Assembly: GCF_003131205.1 (NCBI RefSeq)
Contig: NZ_QFFY01000001.1
Location: 248,001-312,000, forward strand
Length of the DNA: 64,000 nucleotides
Reading direction: 5' to 3'
Source: Occallatibacter savannae
Lineage (GTDB): Bacteria; Acidobacteriota; Terriglobia; Terriglobales; Acidobacteriaceae
Made by a program: the position numbers and the translations under genes. Below the pieces are notes generated by a model that was given only the letters and a program-made list of their open reading frames with translations, searched no databases and was not told the DNA's origin. Shown piece after piece: positions 26,740 through 41,017 of the stretch; position 1 is the first letter of the stretch, and every line of letters begins with the position of its first letter.

Positions 26740-28539
26740 ATGTCTGTACGGATCGAAGATTATGCGTTGATCGGAGATTGCGAAACGGCGGCGCTGGTGG
26801 ATTGCAATGGATCGATTGACTGGCTCTGCTGGCCGGCGTTTTCGTCGGAGGCGTGTTTCGCGAAGCTGCTCGGTACGGAAGAAAACGGATACTGGCGCAT
26901 CGCTCCGACGGATGGCGAGTGGAGGACGACGCGCAAGTATCGGGAACACACGCTCATCGTTGAGACCGTGTTTGAGACGACGGATTGGGCGGTGCGTCTC
27001 ACAGACTTCATGCCGGTGCGCGGGAAGAACTCTGACGTGGTGCGCTTTGTCGAGGGGATTCGCGGCGAGACGCGGATGCGGATGGAACTTTGCCTGCGCT
27101 TCGATTATGGGCGGTCGGTTCCGTGGGTGAATCGAATCGAGAAGGGTGTTCGCGCGATCGCCGGACCAAACCTGTGCGTGCTTCGCGCTTCAGTTCCCAC
27201 GCATGGCGAGGACATGCGGACGATAGCCGAGTTTCCGGTGAAAGCAGGCAGGCGTGTGTGGTTCACGCTGACCTACGGGCCGTCGCACAAAGAAGATCCG
27301 GCGGAGATCGATGTCGATCAGGCGTACAAAGACACCGTCGGGTTTTGGGAGGAGTGGACGGGAAAGCTGAAGTTCGATGGAGAGCATCGCGAGATCGTGG
27401 AGCGTTCGCTGATCACTCTGAAGGCGATGACGTATCTCCCGACCGGTGGAGTGGTGGCGGCGATTACGACCTCGCTGCCGGAGTCGCTGGGCGGCGTGCG
27501 CAACTGGGATTATCGCTACTGCTGGCTGCGCGATACGACGTTTACGTTGCTGGCGCTGGCCAACGGCGGCTATTACGAGGAAGCAGCCGCATGGCAGGAC
27601 TGGCTGCTGCGCGCGCTCGGCGGAAGTCCCGACCAGGTGCAGATCATGTATGGCCTGCGTGGCGAGAGGCAACTGCAGGAATGGACCGTGGACTGGTTGT
27701 CGGGATACGAGAATTCGAAGCCGGTGCGGATCGGCAACGCGGCGGCGATGCAGACGCAGCTCGATATCTATGGGGAGATGCTGGACTCGTTCTATCATGC
27801 GCAGCACAAGATGGGACGGCATTGCGAGCAGGACTTTCGAATCCTTGTTCAGCTGCTCAAGCATTTGGAGGAGATATGGGACAAGCCGGATCAGGGAATC
27901 TGGGAGACGCGCGGAGGACCGCAGCAGTTCACGTATTCGAAGCTGATGGCGTGGGTTGCGTTCGATCGTGCAGTAATGCTGGCCGAGGAACTGAAGTACA
28001 AAGCACCGCTGGATCGCTGGAAGCAGCTGCGCGACGAGATACACCGGCAGATCTGCGATCAGGGATTCAGCAAGAAGCGAAACAGCTTTGTTCAGGTGTA
28101 CGGCGGCGATGAGCTGGATGCATCGCTGCTGCTGATGCCCCTGGTCGGATTTCTGCCCGGTACAGATGAGCGGATCAAGGGCACGGTCGAGGAGATCCGA
28201 CAGAACCTGATGCAAGACGGATTGGTGCTGCGCTATAACACCTCGCGCGTGAAGGATGGCCTGCCGCCGGGCGAAGGCGTCTTTCTTGCATGCAGCTTCT
28301 GGATGGTGAGCAGCTTGAAGGCGGTGGGCCGCCAGGAGGAAGCTCGAGAGCTGTTCAAGAAGCTGCTGGAACTGCCGAACGATCTGGGATTGCTGTCGGA
28401 GGAATATGATCCGAAGGCGAAGGGGCTGGTCGGAAATTTTCCGCAGGCGTTCTCGCACATCGCGCTGGTGAATGCGGCGTTCGATCTCGAGGACGGAGAG
28501 GGTGTGCGGGAACGGGCGCGGCGCGAGCAAAGCCGTTAG
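26740..28539 (+). CDS. GH15 glucoamylase/trehalase-like glycoside hydrolase
   Basis: 599 residues, no signal peptide, so cytoplasmic. N-terminal beta domain starts IEDYALIGDCETAALVDCNG and SIDWLCWPAFSSEACFAKLL, the trehalase-like GH15 hallmark. The catalytic (alpha/alpha)6 barrel has NWDYRYCWLRDTTFTLLAL, YGLRGERQLQEWTVDWLSGY with the probable general acid Glu, and a second Glu near GLLSEEYDPKAKGLVGNFPQ. Family members with this N-terminus hydrolyse trehalose or alpha-glucans to glucose. The adjacent glucose-dehydrogenase-like SDR fits a trehalose-to-gluconate route. A strong terminator follows. Confidence 0.85.
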   Translation: MSVRIEDYALIGDCETAALVDCNGSIDWLCWPAFSSEACFAKLLGTEENGYWRIAPTDGEWRTTRKYREHTLIVETVFETTDWAVRLTDFMPVRGKNSDVVRFVEGIRGETRMRMELCLRFDYGRSVPWVNRIEKGVRAIAGPNLCVLRASVPTHGEDMRTIAEFPVKAGRRVWFTLTYGPSHKEDPAEIDVDQAYKDTVGFWEEWTGKLKFDGEHREIVERSLITLKAMTYLPTGGVVAAITTSLPESLGGVRNWDYRYCWLRDTTFTLLALANGGYYEEAAAWQDWLLRALGGSPDQVQIMYGLRGERQLQEWTVDWLSGYENSKPVRIGNAAAMQTQLDIYGEMLDSFYHAQHKMGRHCEQDFRILVQLLKHLEEIWDKPDQGIWETRGGPQQFTYSKLMAWVAFDRAVMLAEELKYKAPLDRWKQLRDEIHRQICDQGFSKKRNSFVQVYGGDELDASLLLMPLVGFLPGTDERIKGTVEEIRQNLMQDGLVLRYNTSRVKDGLPPGEGVFLACSFWMVSSLKAVGRQEEARELFKKLLELPNDLGLLSEEYDPKAKGLVGNFPQAFSHIALVNAAFDLEDGEGVRERARREQSR

Positions 28540-28553
28540 GGTGTGCAAACAGG

Positions 28554-28588
28554 CGAAACGCCGGAGTTGATCCGGCGTTTCGTGTTTT
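28554..28588. terminator. Bidirectional intrinsic terminator
   Basis: Perfect 11-bp stem CGAAACGCCGG / CCGGCGTTTCG with a 7-base loop and TGTTTT on the plus side. It separates the convergent GH15 and gltD genes. Confidence 0.88.
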
Positions 28589-28606
28589 GTGAGTTGAGCG
28601 CCGAAG

Positions 28607-30044
28607 TTACACGTGAGCGTGGCGGAGCGGCGCAGCGACCGGCTGCTTCGTAGCCAGATAGCGATCTACGGCTGCGGCTGCTTTGCGTCCTTCAGAGATA
28701 GCCCACACGACAAGAGACTGCCCGCGACGCATGTCTCCGGCGGCGAAAATCCCATCGACGGACGTCATGTACTCGCTGTTGGTGGAGACGTTACCGCGCT
28801 GGTCGAGAGCCACGCCGAGCTGCTCGATCATTCCGTTCTTCACCGGGCCAAGGAAGCCCATGGCCAGAAGAACGAGATCGACGTCGTGGGTGAACTCGGA
28901 GTCACAGACGGGCTCGAACTTCGGAGGCGGACCCACACGGCACATATGAACCTGCTTCACATTGCCGTTTTCGTCGCCGGTGAATTTGAGGCTGTTGATG
29001 GCCCAGTCGCGGATGCCGCCCTCTTCGTGCGCGCTTTCCGTGCGCAGTTGGAGGGGCCAGAGAGGCCAGGGCGTCGAGCCTGCGCGCGTCTCGGGCGGCT
29101 TGGGCATGATCTCGATCTGATGAACGCTCTTCGCGCCCTGACGATGGCTCGTGCCGAGGCAGTCGGCGCCCGTGTCGCCGCCGCCGATGATGAGCACGCG
29201 CTTGCCGGTGGCGAGGATCGCGGTCGAGGGATCGACAGTGTCGCCCTCGTTGCGGCGGTTCTGCTGGGGCAGGAACTCCATTGCGAAGTGAATGCCTTTG
29301 AGCTCGCGGCCTTCGATCTTGAGGTCGCGTGGCTGTTCAGCGCCGCCGGCGAGAAGAATCGCGTCATAGTGGCCGGTCAGTGTGTCGACGGGGACGTTGC
29401 CGCCCACGTGTGCATTTGTGAGGAAGGTGACGCCCTCGGCACGCATCTGGTTGAGACGGCGATCGAGGACGTGCTTCTCAAGCTTGAAGTTGGGAATGCC
29501 GTAGCGGAGAAGGCCGCCGATGCGGTCGTTTTTCTCGTATACGGTGACGGAGTGGCCGGCGCGACGGAGCTGCTGCGCGGCGGCGAGTCCGGCGGGGCCG
29601 CTGCCGATGACGGCGACACGCTTGCCAGTGTTGAACTCAGGCGGCTCTGGGTGAATCCAGCCTTCGTCCCATGCGCGTTCGACGATGCTGCGCTCGATGA
29701 CCTTGATGGAGACGGCAGGAGCGTTGATGCCAAGCACGCAAGCCGCTTCGCACGGTGCGGGGCAGATGCGTCCGGTGAACTCGGGGAAGTTGTTCGTCGC
29801 GTGCAGGCGGCGAATCGCGCTCTGCCAACGGCCGTTGTAGGCAAGATCGTTCCAATCGGGGATAAGGTTGTTGACAGGGCAGCCGGTGTGGCAGAAGGGA
29901 ACGCCGCAGTCCATGCAGCGTGCGCTCTGGTCGCGCTGCTTCTCTTCGGGGAACGGCTCGTAGATCTCGAACCAATCCTTGATGCGCTCGGCTTTATCGC
30001 GGCGTGTCGGTTGTTCGCGATCGATTTCGAGGAATCCTGTGACT

Positions 30045-30052
<8 letters not shown>
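28607..30052 (-). CDS. gltD: Glutamate synthase small subunit GltD
   Basis: 481 residues from the ATG at 30052 ([12 protein letters not shown]), which overlaps the gltB stop by 8 bp. N-terminal cysteine-rich 4Fe-4S region: [17 protein letters not shown] and [16 protein letters not shown]. Then FAD-binding [17 protein letters not shown] (about 150), [21 protein letters not shown]-binding [11 protein letters not shown] and the C-terminal FAD motif [16 protein letters not shown]. It passes electrons from NADPH to GltB for the glutamine + 2-oxoglutarate to 2 glutamate reaction. Length is normal. Confidence 0.96.
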
Positions 30053-34637
<4,585 letters not shown>

Positions 34638-34904
34638 TGGTACCTTCTCTTATGGAATAAGGTCGATCAAGCAATCCAGTTGTCGTGAACGGCAAAGACA
34701 CAATCAGCGAGGCGTCACCAAATTGGGAACAGCCGGTTAGTCCAGTGGCCTGTCGTGGCAGGCCGGTGCACATGGGGTTAGTGCTGAACTTTTAATGATA
34801 GCTGAAATTTCGACGCACCAATCCCGAATTGCAGGATTAGTGAATTTCGCCCCTGTTTTCCACAATGCGACGCACGTTTTCCGCGTGCGGGGTCAGTGAA
34901 GAGG
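34638..34904. promoter_or_regulatory. gltB upstream region and pckG 3' region
   Basis: 267 bases without a gene. It must hold the gltB promoter (minus strand), but I see no convincing -35/-10 pair or known riboswitch. It contains two small hairpins: GGCCTG/CAGGCC at 34747-34764 and CGCACG/CGTGCG at 34871-34889. The second follows the pckG stop and may be a weak terminator, but no T-run follows it. Confidence 0.35.
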
Positions 34905-36746
34905 TCAGAGCTTGCAAATCAGCAGTTCGCGCTCGTAGATCATCTCCGGCGGCAGGTGATCGTGGAGCTCGATAAAGAGCTCTTCGTGCGCAATCACTTC
35001 CTTACGCCACGCCGCGCGGTCCACTCTTATCAATTCGTCGAATTCTTCGCGCGGAAAGTCGAGGCCGGACCAGTCGATGTCCTCGTATCTGGGAACCCAG
35101 CCGACCGGGGTTTCACGGCCGCGCCCATGGCCTTGAACGCGCTCGACGATCCAGCGCAGCACGCGCATGTTCTCGCTGAAGCCGGGCCAGAGGAACTTGC
35201 CGCTCTCGTCTTTGCGGAACCAGTTGACCTGGAAGATGCGAGGAGTGGCGTCGAGGCCGCGCTGCATCTTGATCCAGTGCCGGAAGTAGTCGCCCATGTG
35301 GTAGCCGCAGAAAGGCAGCATGGCCATGGGGTCGCGGCGGATTTTACCGACGGCTCCGGCGGCGGCTGCCGTAGTCTCAGAACCCATGGTTGCACCGATG
35401 TAGACGCCACTGGACCAGTTGAACGCCTGGTAGATCAAGGGCAGTGTGTGGGTGCGACGGCCGCCGAAGATGATGGCGCTGATGGGTACGCCTTCGGGCG
35501 ATTCCCAGTCTGGGTCCATGGTGGGGCATTGCGACGCGGGCGCGGTGAAGCGGCCATTGGGATGCGCAGCGGTGGTGCCGTTCTTCTTGCCGATCGCGGG
35601 CGTCCACTTATCGCCTCGCCAGTCGAGGCACTCCGCTGGGGCCTTCTCGGTCATTCCTTCCCACCACACACCGCCATCGGGAGTGAGTGCGACGTTGGTG
35701 AAGATGGAGTTGCGCGAGAGCGCCGCCATGGCGGCTGGGTTCGTTTTGGCGCTGGTGCCGGGAGCGACGCCGAAGAAGCCCGCTTCGGGGTTGATTCCGC
35801 GAAGCTGGCCTTTGGCATCCGGCTTGAGCCACGCGATGTCGTCACCGACCGTCGATACCTTCCATCCCGCCATTGCCTTGGGCGGAATCAGCATGGCGAA
35901 GTTGGTCTTGCCGCAAGCCGACGGAAACGCCGCGGCGACATAGGTCTTTTCGCCTTCGGGGCTTTCGACGCCGAGGATGAGCATGTGCTCGGCCATCCAG
36001 CCTTCGTCGCGGGCGATGTTGGAGGCGATGCGCAGAGCGAAACACTTTTTGCTGAGGAGGGCGTTGCCGCCATACCCCGAACCGTACGACCAGATCTCGC
36101 GTGTCTCAGGGAAGTGGACGATGTACTTGGTGTCATTGCATGGCCAAGGCACGTCCTGCTGTCCGGGCTTCAAGGGAGCGCCGACGGTATGCATGCACGG
36201 AACGACGCGCTTCTCGTCCTTATCGATCTCGGCAAAGACGGGCGCGCCGATGCGCGCCATGATGCGCATGTTCACGACGACGTAGGGGGAATCAGTGAGC
36301 TGAACGCCGATGCCGGACATGGGGGAGCCGACCGGGCCCATGCTGAAGGGCAGAACGTACATGGTGCGGCCCTGCATGCAGCCTTTGAAGAGCTGCTTGA
36401 GCCGGCGGCGCATTACGTAGGGGTCTTCCCAATTGTTGGTGGGTCCGGCGGCGTCTTTTGAAAGGGAGCAGATGAAGGTGCGGTCTTCTACACGGGCAAC
36501 ATCATTAGGAGCGGAGCGGGCGTAGAAGCATCCGGGCCACTTCTTCTCATCGAGGCGGGTAAAGGTGCCGGCGGCCACCAGGCGATCGCAGAGGAAGTCG
36601 TACTCCTCTTTGGAGCCATCTACCCAGTGGATGGAGTCAGGGCGGCAGAGCTCGGCCATCTTTTCGACCCAGCGAATCAGATGTTTATTGGTTGTAGGGG
36701 GCGTCTGGGTAGAGGGGTGCTCGTGATGCAGAACAGAGTTCTTCAT
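34905..36746 (-). CDS. pckG: GTP-dependent phosphoenolpyruvate carboxykinase
   Basis: 613 residues, typical for the GTP class (not the ATP class of about 540). Visible motifs: the P-loop [16 protein letters not shown] (about 265-280), [20 protein letters not shown], the [14 protein letters not shown] metal site, and [18 protein letters not shown]. The C-terminus has [12 protein letters not shown] and the [13 protein letters not shown] segment. It converts oxaloacetate + GTP to phosphoenolpyruvate + CO2 + GDP in gluconeogenesis. Next to GOGAT genes but separated by about 270 bp, so not obviously one operon. Confidence 0.97.
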   Translation of the reverse strand: MKNSVLHHEHPSTQTPPTTNKHLIRWVEKMAELCRPDSIHWVDGSKEEYDFLCDRLVAAGTFTRLDEKKWPGCFYARSAPNDVARVEDRTFICSLSKDAAGPTNNWEDPYVMRRRLKQLFKGCMQGRTMYVLPFSMGPVGSPMSGIGVQLTDSPYVVVNMRIMARIGAPVFAEIDKDEKRVVPCMHTVGAPLKPGQQDVPWPCNDTKYIVHFPETREIWSYGSGYGGNALLSKKCFALRIASNIARDEGWMAEHMLILGVESPEGEKTYVAAAFPSACGKTNFAMLIPPKAMAGWKVSTVGDDIAWLKPDAKGQLRGINPEAGFFGVAPGTSAKTNPAAMAALSRNSIFTNVALTPDGGVWWEGMTEKAPAECLDWRGDKWTPAIGKKNGTTAAHPNGRFTAPASQCPTMDPDWESPEGVPISAIIFGGRRTHTLPLIYQAFNWSSGVYIGATMGSETTAAAAGAVGKIRRDPMAMLPFCGYHMGDYFRHWIKMQRGLDATPRIFQVNWFRKDESGKFLWPGFSENMRVLRWIVERVQGHGRGRETPVGWVPRYEDIDWSGLDFPREEFDELIRVDRAAWRKEVIAHEELFIELHDHLPPEMIYERELLICKL

Positions 36747-36783
36747 ATGGGTAGTCGTGCTCCCGCCTATGGTTTACAGGCTA

Positions 36784-36793
36784 TCTAATTAGA
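36784..36793. promoter_or_regulatory. Palindrome upstream of pckG
   Basis: Perfect 10-bp palindrome TCTAATTAGA about 40 bp upstream of the pckG start, AT-rich against a GC-rich background. It could be an operator or part of the promoter; no regulator is assigned. Confidence 0.3.
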
Positions 36794-36871
36794 CACAAGT
36801 GATGGAAGGGTCTGAGCCATCGTACATTGCCGATTGGATGCACGGGTGTGATGGCGGGTACAGCCCGAGGT

Positions 36872-38035
36872 TCAGAACTCGTGGTGCTGGTCGATGACCT
36901 CGGCAAGGTTGTGCGGTTCGATCCCGGCACCCTCGGATTCCGCCTGTTTGCGGACCTTCGCTACCGCCAGCCAGTTGTCTTTGTGCGGCTGCTCGGCGAT
37001 CCATGGTGGGAGGGGCATGCAGAGGTGGTCGCTGAGAGAGGCTGCATAGCCTTCATATAGGGCGCGCAGGTTGCGGAGGCGCTCATAAGACTGGCCGTCA
37101 CGGCAGACACTAACGCCGCTCTGGCATAGGAGCGAGTAGAGCCGTTCGTAACGCTCGGGAGGAAGGCGGTCGGGCACATTCTGCGCTGGAGTGAGCGAGA
37201 AGACTTGCGCGAGGTCGACCAGCGCGTGTCGGGCCATGGCGAAGGTGAGTTGCGCCTGACGCGCCTCATGCCCGCGGACTCCCGCAATGAGCAGGGCAGA
37301 GGTATCGAGAATTGCGGTGAGCGCACCGACCCAGCTCTGGTTGGTGTGCTGCGAGCGGTAGTAGCAGAGCAGCGTGTAGGAGATGTGGCTTTCGAGCAGC
37401 TCGGCCGACCAGCGTTCCCACTCGGTGAGCAGCGTGGAGAGCTCTACTTCAGAACCCTCGAAGGAGTGCCGCCGCATGAGCTCGGCTGCAGTCGGCGGAG
37501 ACCCTGCGCGGGCATCAAGCAGAGAGATGCTGACCTCGCGCCGCGAGAACGCGCCATAGAGAACAGGGAAGTAGCCCATGACGACGGCGAGAAAGCCGAA
37601 ACCTGTTCCCGCTTCAAGCGTGCAGAGGACGCGGGCAATTTGTCCATGCGGCGTGACATCGCCAAGGCCGAGGGTGAAGAAGTTCGTTCCGCTGACGTAG
37701 AGGTCAGAGAAGTAGCTGAGCTGGCGCGATGAGTCGTTGAAGGGATTCCCAAGCGAGTAGTAGATCAGCGAAAAGCCGAAAACCATGCCGCAGGCCCACA
37801 CGATGAGCAGAAAGATCAGCGAGAGAGGTCCGTAGAAGCTCAGAATGGTCTCGCGCTTTCGCGGATGCGTGATGCTCATCGCCACGGCGCGCCACGGAAC
37901 CCACGTTGCGATGTAGAAGATGCGCGTGAGGCGCAGGCGCCCCGCTGCGCGACGCGGCAGAATGACCGTCTGAAAAGCATCGAGGAGAACGATAAGAATG
38001 CAAAGGATACCGGCGAAGGTAGTAAGGGTGCGCAT
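36872..38035 (-). CDS. Two-TM potassium-channel-like membrane protein
   Basis: About 387 residues from the ATG at 38035 (MRTLTTFAGILCILIVLLDA); a GTG at 38086 would add 17 residues and overlap the divergent gene. Transmembrane segments near 5-25, 70-100 and 140-165. Between the last two is a pore-like loop NFFTLGLGDVTPHG, resembling the TVGYGD filter of K+ channels with Leu for Tyr. A soluble C-terminal region of about 220 residues (ELMRRHSFEGSEVELSTLLT onward) lacks an RCK fold that I can recognise. Ion selectivity is unproven. Confidence 0.7.
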   Translation of the reverse strand: MRTLTTFAGILCILIVLLDAFQTVILPRRAAGRLRLTRIFYIATWVPWRAVAMSITHPRKRETILSFYGPLSLIFLLIVWACGMVFGFSLIYYSLGNPFNDSSRQLSYFSDLYVSGTNFFTLGLGDVTPHGQIARVLCTLEAGTGFGFLAVVMGYFPVLYGAFSRREVSISLLDARAGSPPTAAELMRRHSFEGSEVELSTLLTEWERWSAELLESHISYTLLCYYRSQHTNQSWVGALTAILDTSALLIAGVRGHEARQAQLTFAMARHALVDLAQVFSLTPAQNVPDRLPPERYERLYSLLCQSGVSVCRDGQSYERLRNLRALYEGYAASLSDHLCMPLPPWIAEQPHKDNWLAVAKVRKQAESEGAGIEPHNLAEVIDQHHEF

Positions 38036-38109
38036 CGATCTCGGCTTCGACCTCTTCGGGGCAAAGGGTGGTCGAGTTGAAACCACCCTTTGTGAGTTCA
38101 GGGTATCCT

Positions 38110-38343
38110 ATGCCGATAGTGGCGGAGCCTGGCAAAGCGCTTCTCGGACTGGGTGTCCTGCTTGCGATCGTGGGAGCCGGTCTGTTACTTGCCTCGCGCT
38201 TCGGAGTGCCTCTGGGGCGCCTGCCTGGCGACATCTCCTACCGTGGCAAGAACGTTTCGGTGTTCTTTCCGCTGGGCACATCGATTCTGGTGAGCGTAGC
38301 GCTCTCGGTGATCTTCTACTTGATCTCGCGATTCCGGAGATAG
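38110..38343 (+). CDS. DUF2905 small membrane protein
   Basis: 77 residues from the ATG at 38110, with AGGG seven bases upstream (TTCAGGGTATCCT). Two transmembrane helices (ALLGLGVLLAIVGAGLLLAS and SILVSVALSVIFYLIS) flank the family motif GRLPGDISYRGKNVSVFFPL. Typical DUF2905 length. Function unknown. It is divergent from the channel-like gene and convergent with the radical SAM gene (9 bp between stops). Confidence 0.82.
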   Translation: MPIVAEPGKALLGLGVLLAIVGAGLLLASRFGVPLGRLPGDISYRGKNVSVFFPLGTSILVSVALSVIFYLISRFRR

Positions 38344-38352
38344 GCGTTTTCA

Positions 38353-39774
38353 TCAGACAACTCCGGCTTCGATGTGCCGCAGGCGGGCAAGGCGGGTATG
38401 TTCGAGATCGCCACGATAGAACATGTTGAAAGTGTCGAAGGGAATGAGGCGTTTTCCGTCCGGGTGAGCGATATGGATGCAGCTCTTCTTTACGCTGCGT
38501 ACGTCAAACGCTTCCGCATCGATGAACTGCACGATAAGAACGCGGAAGAGGTTCTTGTAACCAAGATTCTTCGGGAGAAGTACCTTGGGCAGGCAACACA
38601 GCAACTCGCGTAATGTAGAGGCCTGCGAGGCCGGCGAGTGGTTCGTCGCGAAAAGCTTGAACAGATGATCGCGCAGCCCGGCTTCCTGCTCGTACACGAT
38701 TGTGTTGCGTGCGCCGTCGATCAGGATTTCAGGCGGGATCATTCCCGTAAGCGGAACCACCTTCGAGTCAAGCTTGAGAGCATAGGCCATGGCAAGCGCA
38801 TCGGGATGGCAGGGAACGGGAATGAGGTCCTCGGGCCGAAAGACTTGGGTTTGCTCGAGAATGCGGCGGCGAACTTCAGTAAGGGTCAGCCGATGATGCG
38901 CTGACTGAAAGCCCTGGACGCGGCCGGCCTGTTGCACCGGTTGAATCGTGACGCCGCGGACTGCGGGCTGTTGGAGCGCGAAGTCGATGATCGAGCCAAG
39001 CTCGTCGTCGTTGACGCCCCGCTCAACGGTGACCACCAGGGTGGTAGAGATCCCCAAATTGTTCAGGCGTTCCAAAGCTTTCTCGCGAATGCTTCTCAAA
39101 TCCGCGCCCCGCAACTGCATCAGGGGTTCTCGTCGCAAAGAGTCGAACTGCAGGTAGACCTCGAACTGGGGCATAAACTGCGCGAGCCGTTTGGCAAAGT
39201 CGGCGTCCAGCGCAATTCGGATCCCGTTGGTGTTGACCATCAAATGCCGGATTGGGCGCTCCTTGCACATCTCCAGAACGCGGAAGAAGTCGGGATGCAG
39301 CGTAGGCTCGCCTCCGGAGATTTGCACGACATCGGGCTGCTTCTCGTTGCGCACCACGCAGTCGAGCATCGCCTCTAACTGATCGAGGGAGCGGAACTCT
39401 GTCCGGTGCTGGCCGCTTCCGGCGTAACAGATCGGGCAGGTGAGATTGCATGCGTCGCAGATCTCAACGAGTGTCAGGCAACTGTGCTGCTCATGGTCAG
39501 GGCAGAGACCGCAATCGTACGGGCAGCCGTACTTGACGGGTGTGTTGTAGACCATCGGCTGTTCGGGAGTTTTGATGAAGACTTCGCGCGAACGGCGATA
39601 GTAATCGACGTCATCGGCGACGAGAACTCGCTGGTGCCCATGTTCGGGACAGCGCTTGAGCATCCACACCTTACTGTCTTCGAAGACGACCTTGGCATCG
39701 ACGCGGCGGTAGCAAGTGGAGCAAACAGAGATCGCGACATCGTAGAAAAGATAAGGGCGCAGTTTGTCAGTCAT
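38353..39774 (-). CDS. Radical SAM protein, tetraether/membrane-spanning lipid synthase-like (Tes/Mss family)
   Basis: 473 residues. Three cysteine clusters are visible: CSTCYRR ... KRCPEHGH at residues about 18-46 (rubredoxin-like), YGCPYDCGLCPDHEQHSC at about 83-100, and EICDACNLTCPICYAGSG at about 104-121, containing the radical SAM C-x3-C-x2-C. GGEPTLHP and the barrel follow. The C-terminal segment FIDAEAFDVRSVKKSCIHIA then HPDGKRLIPF matches the MJ0619-type family tail. That family includes the archaeal tetraether lipid synthase and bacterial membrane-spanning lipid synthases, which join two acyl tails at their methyl ends. Its ATG overlaps the upstream lipoprotein gene by 4 bp. The family call is confident; the exact lipid reaction is inferred. 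Confidence 0.8.
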   Translation of the reverse strand: MTDKLRPYLFYDVAISVCSTCYRRVDAKVVFEDSKVWMLKRCPEHGHQRVLVADDVDYYRRSREVFIKTPEQPMVYNTPVKYGCPYDCGLCPDHEQHSCLTLVEICDACNLTCPICYAGSGQHRTEFRSLDQLEAMLDCVVRNEKQPDVVQISGGEPTLHPDFFRVLEMCKERPIRHLMVNTNGIRIALDADFAKRLAQFMPQFEVYLQFDSLRREPLMQLRGADLRSIREKALERLNNLGISTTLVVTVERGVNDDELGSIIDFALQQPAVRGVTIQPVQQAGRVQGFQSAHHRLTLTEVRRRILEQTQVFRPEDLIPVPCHPDALAMAYALKLDSKVVPLTGMIPPEILIDGARNTIVYEQEAGLRDHLFKLFATNHSPASQASTLRELLCCLPKVLLPKNLGYKNLFRVLIVQFIDAEAFDVRSVKKSCIHIAHPDGKRLIPFDTFNMFYRGDLEHTRLARLRHIEAGVV

Positions 39775-40340
39775 GGAGCGCTTCTTTGATGAGTACCGAG
39801 ATCCAGACCATAGAACGAGTCTCCTAAATCCATCGCCAGCCAGTAAGCGGCTTCATGCCGTACTTCCCTGGAGTTCCAGCCATCTGAGGGAAGGCCTTTG
39901 TCGAACGCCATTCTGAACTTCGTATTCTGTTCCGGGTTCTGCCACAGCAGGCGGCCATCGCAAGCTGTGAGTGTTGACGACGCTTTCAGATCGAAGGCCC
40001 ATTCCTGCCTCCGGTCAGTAACGTGAAAGATCGACGCCGACTTCCGAACGATTTTGATTCGAAGGATCGGGTCATTTGGGCTGGAGGTCCGCGATTGTCT
40101 CGCGCGAAGGATGAATTCCTTCCACAGCTGATTGAAGTTCGAGACTACTTCCCGGCTCATCGCGCCGCCATCGATGACGTCCTGACCGGACGCATCCTGA
40201 ACTTCGACTGAGAAGGTGCGGATATGTCCAAGATAGGGCGGCAGCGGGGGAGGCGCGACGTGTTCCGGCGGAAGGAAGCACGCCCCCACTCCGACGATTG
40301 CAACTGCACATCCGAGCGCCAGCAGCTTCTTTCGCAGCAT
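39771..40340 (-). CDS. Putative lipoprotein coupled to the radical SAM gene
   Basis: 189 residues. N-terminal KKLLALGCAVAIVGVGAC is a signal with a lipobox-like VGAC (Cys about 21), then a Pro-rich linker PPEHVAPPPLPPYLG and a soluble domain (HIRTFSVEVQDASG, PILRIKIVRKSASI, EWAFDLKASSTLTACDGRLL). I do not recognise the domain; the pattern resembles LPS-assembly or LptE-like small lipoproteins only in a general way. It is translationally coupled (ATGA) to the radical SAM gene, which suggests a shared job in the envelope. Confidence 0.6.
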   Translation of the reverse strand: MLRKKLLALGCAVAIVGVGACFLPPEHVAPPPLPPYLGHIRTFSVEVQDASGQDVIDGGAMSREVVSNFNQLWKEFILRARQSRTSSPNDPILRIKIVRKSASIFHVTDRRQEWAFDLKASSTLTACDGRLLWQNPEQNTKFRMAFDKGLPSDGWNSREVRHEAAYWLAMDLGDSFYGLDLGTHQRSAP

Positions 40341-40418
40341 GCCGGAATGGTAGAGAATGAAATGGCCCCTCGGGATACGTGTGTGACACTTTGCAAAGTG
40401 ACCCTCTCCGCGGAAAAG

Positions 40419-40742
40419 CTAAAACCTGTCTGAATCCGTATCGTTTGCTGATTCACCGGCGGGCGTAGTGCCTGACGTTGCGGCAGCACCGTCGGATGGT
40501 CGGTAGAAAATCAGAAATGCTATCAGGACCAGGAAGACAACGCCGGCCAGCAGAGCCTCGACCATCATGTAACCCAAAGCGTCGTAGTTGTGGTTCAAGT
40601 GTGTGCCCAGGGTTTGGTCGGACCAGGAAACGGTGGCCGGGGTCCCAAAACACAGACCGATTTGCAGAATGAGTGTTGTCGCGATGATCGCGATCGCCTT
40701 GGCCCGCCTGCTCTTTTGTTGCCACCAGCTTTGAAAGCTCAT
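40419..40742 (-). CDS. Small membrane protein of unknown function
   Basis: 107 residues with two hydrophobic segments (AKAIAIIATTLILQIGLCFG and MMVEALLAGVVFLVLIAFLI) separated by a polar loop of about 30 residues with LGTHLNHNYDALGY. The C-terminal tail is Thr/Ser/Asp-rich. No family recognised. Lies in a minus-strand run of envelope genes, 78 bp upstream of the lipoprotein gene. Confidence 0.55.
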   Translation of the reverse strand: MSFQSWWQQKSRRAKAIAIIATTLILQIGLCFGTPATVSWSDQTLGTHLNHNYDALGYMMVEALLAGVVFLVLIAFLIFYRPSDGAAATSGTTPAGESANDTDSDRF

Positions 40743-40771
40743 AACGATGTGCCTTCCTTATCGCGATAGCT

Positions 40772-41017
40772 TCACTTGCGAACGCCCATGATGGTGGCGA
40801 TTACCCACAAGATGAACGTAATGACTAAGCCGGCAGCAGAAAGCACCATCAGCACCAGTTCGGCGATTGCGAGAGGAAGCATGGCGTCATTCGCTCCCGA
40901 CCGCCTGGAAAATGCGACGAGAGCCGTCAGTCCGCACGCTCCCAAGGAGACGACCAGTGCAATGGCGAGCACGGAAAAGAGTTTTGCGAAGTTGATTCGA
41001 CTAAGCAATTGCCGCAT
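40772..41017 (-). CDS. Small two-TM membrane protein
   Basis: 81 residues: LFSVLAIALVVSLGACGLTA and AELVLMVLSAAGLVITFILW form two membrane helices with a short loop and a basic end GVRK. Its start lies 17 bp inside the preceding Lgt-like gene, a sign of cotranscription. No family recognised. Confidence 0.6.
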   Translation of the reverse strand: MRQLLSRINFAKLFSVLAIALVVSLGACGLTALVAFSRRSGANDAMLPLAIAELVLMVLSAAGLVITFILWVIATIMGVRK

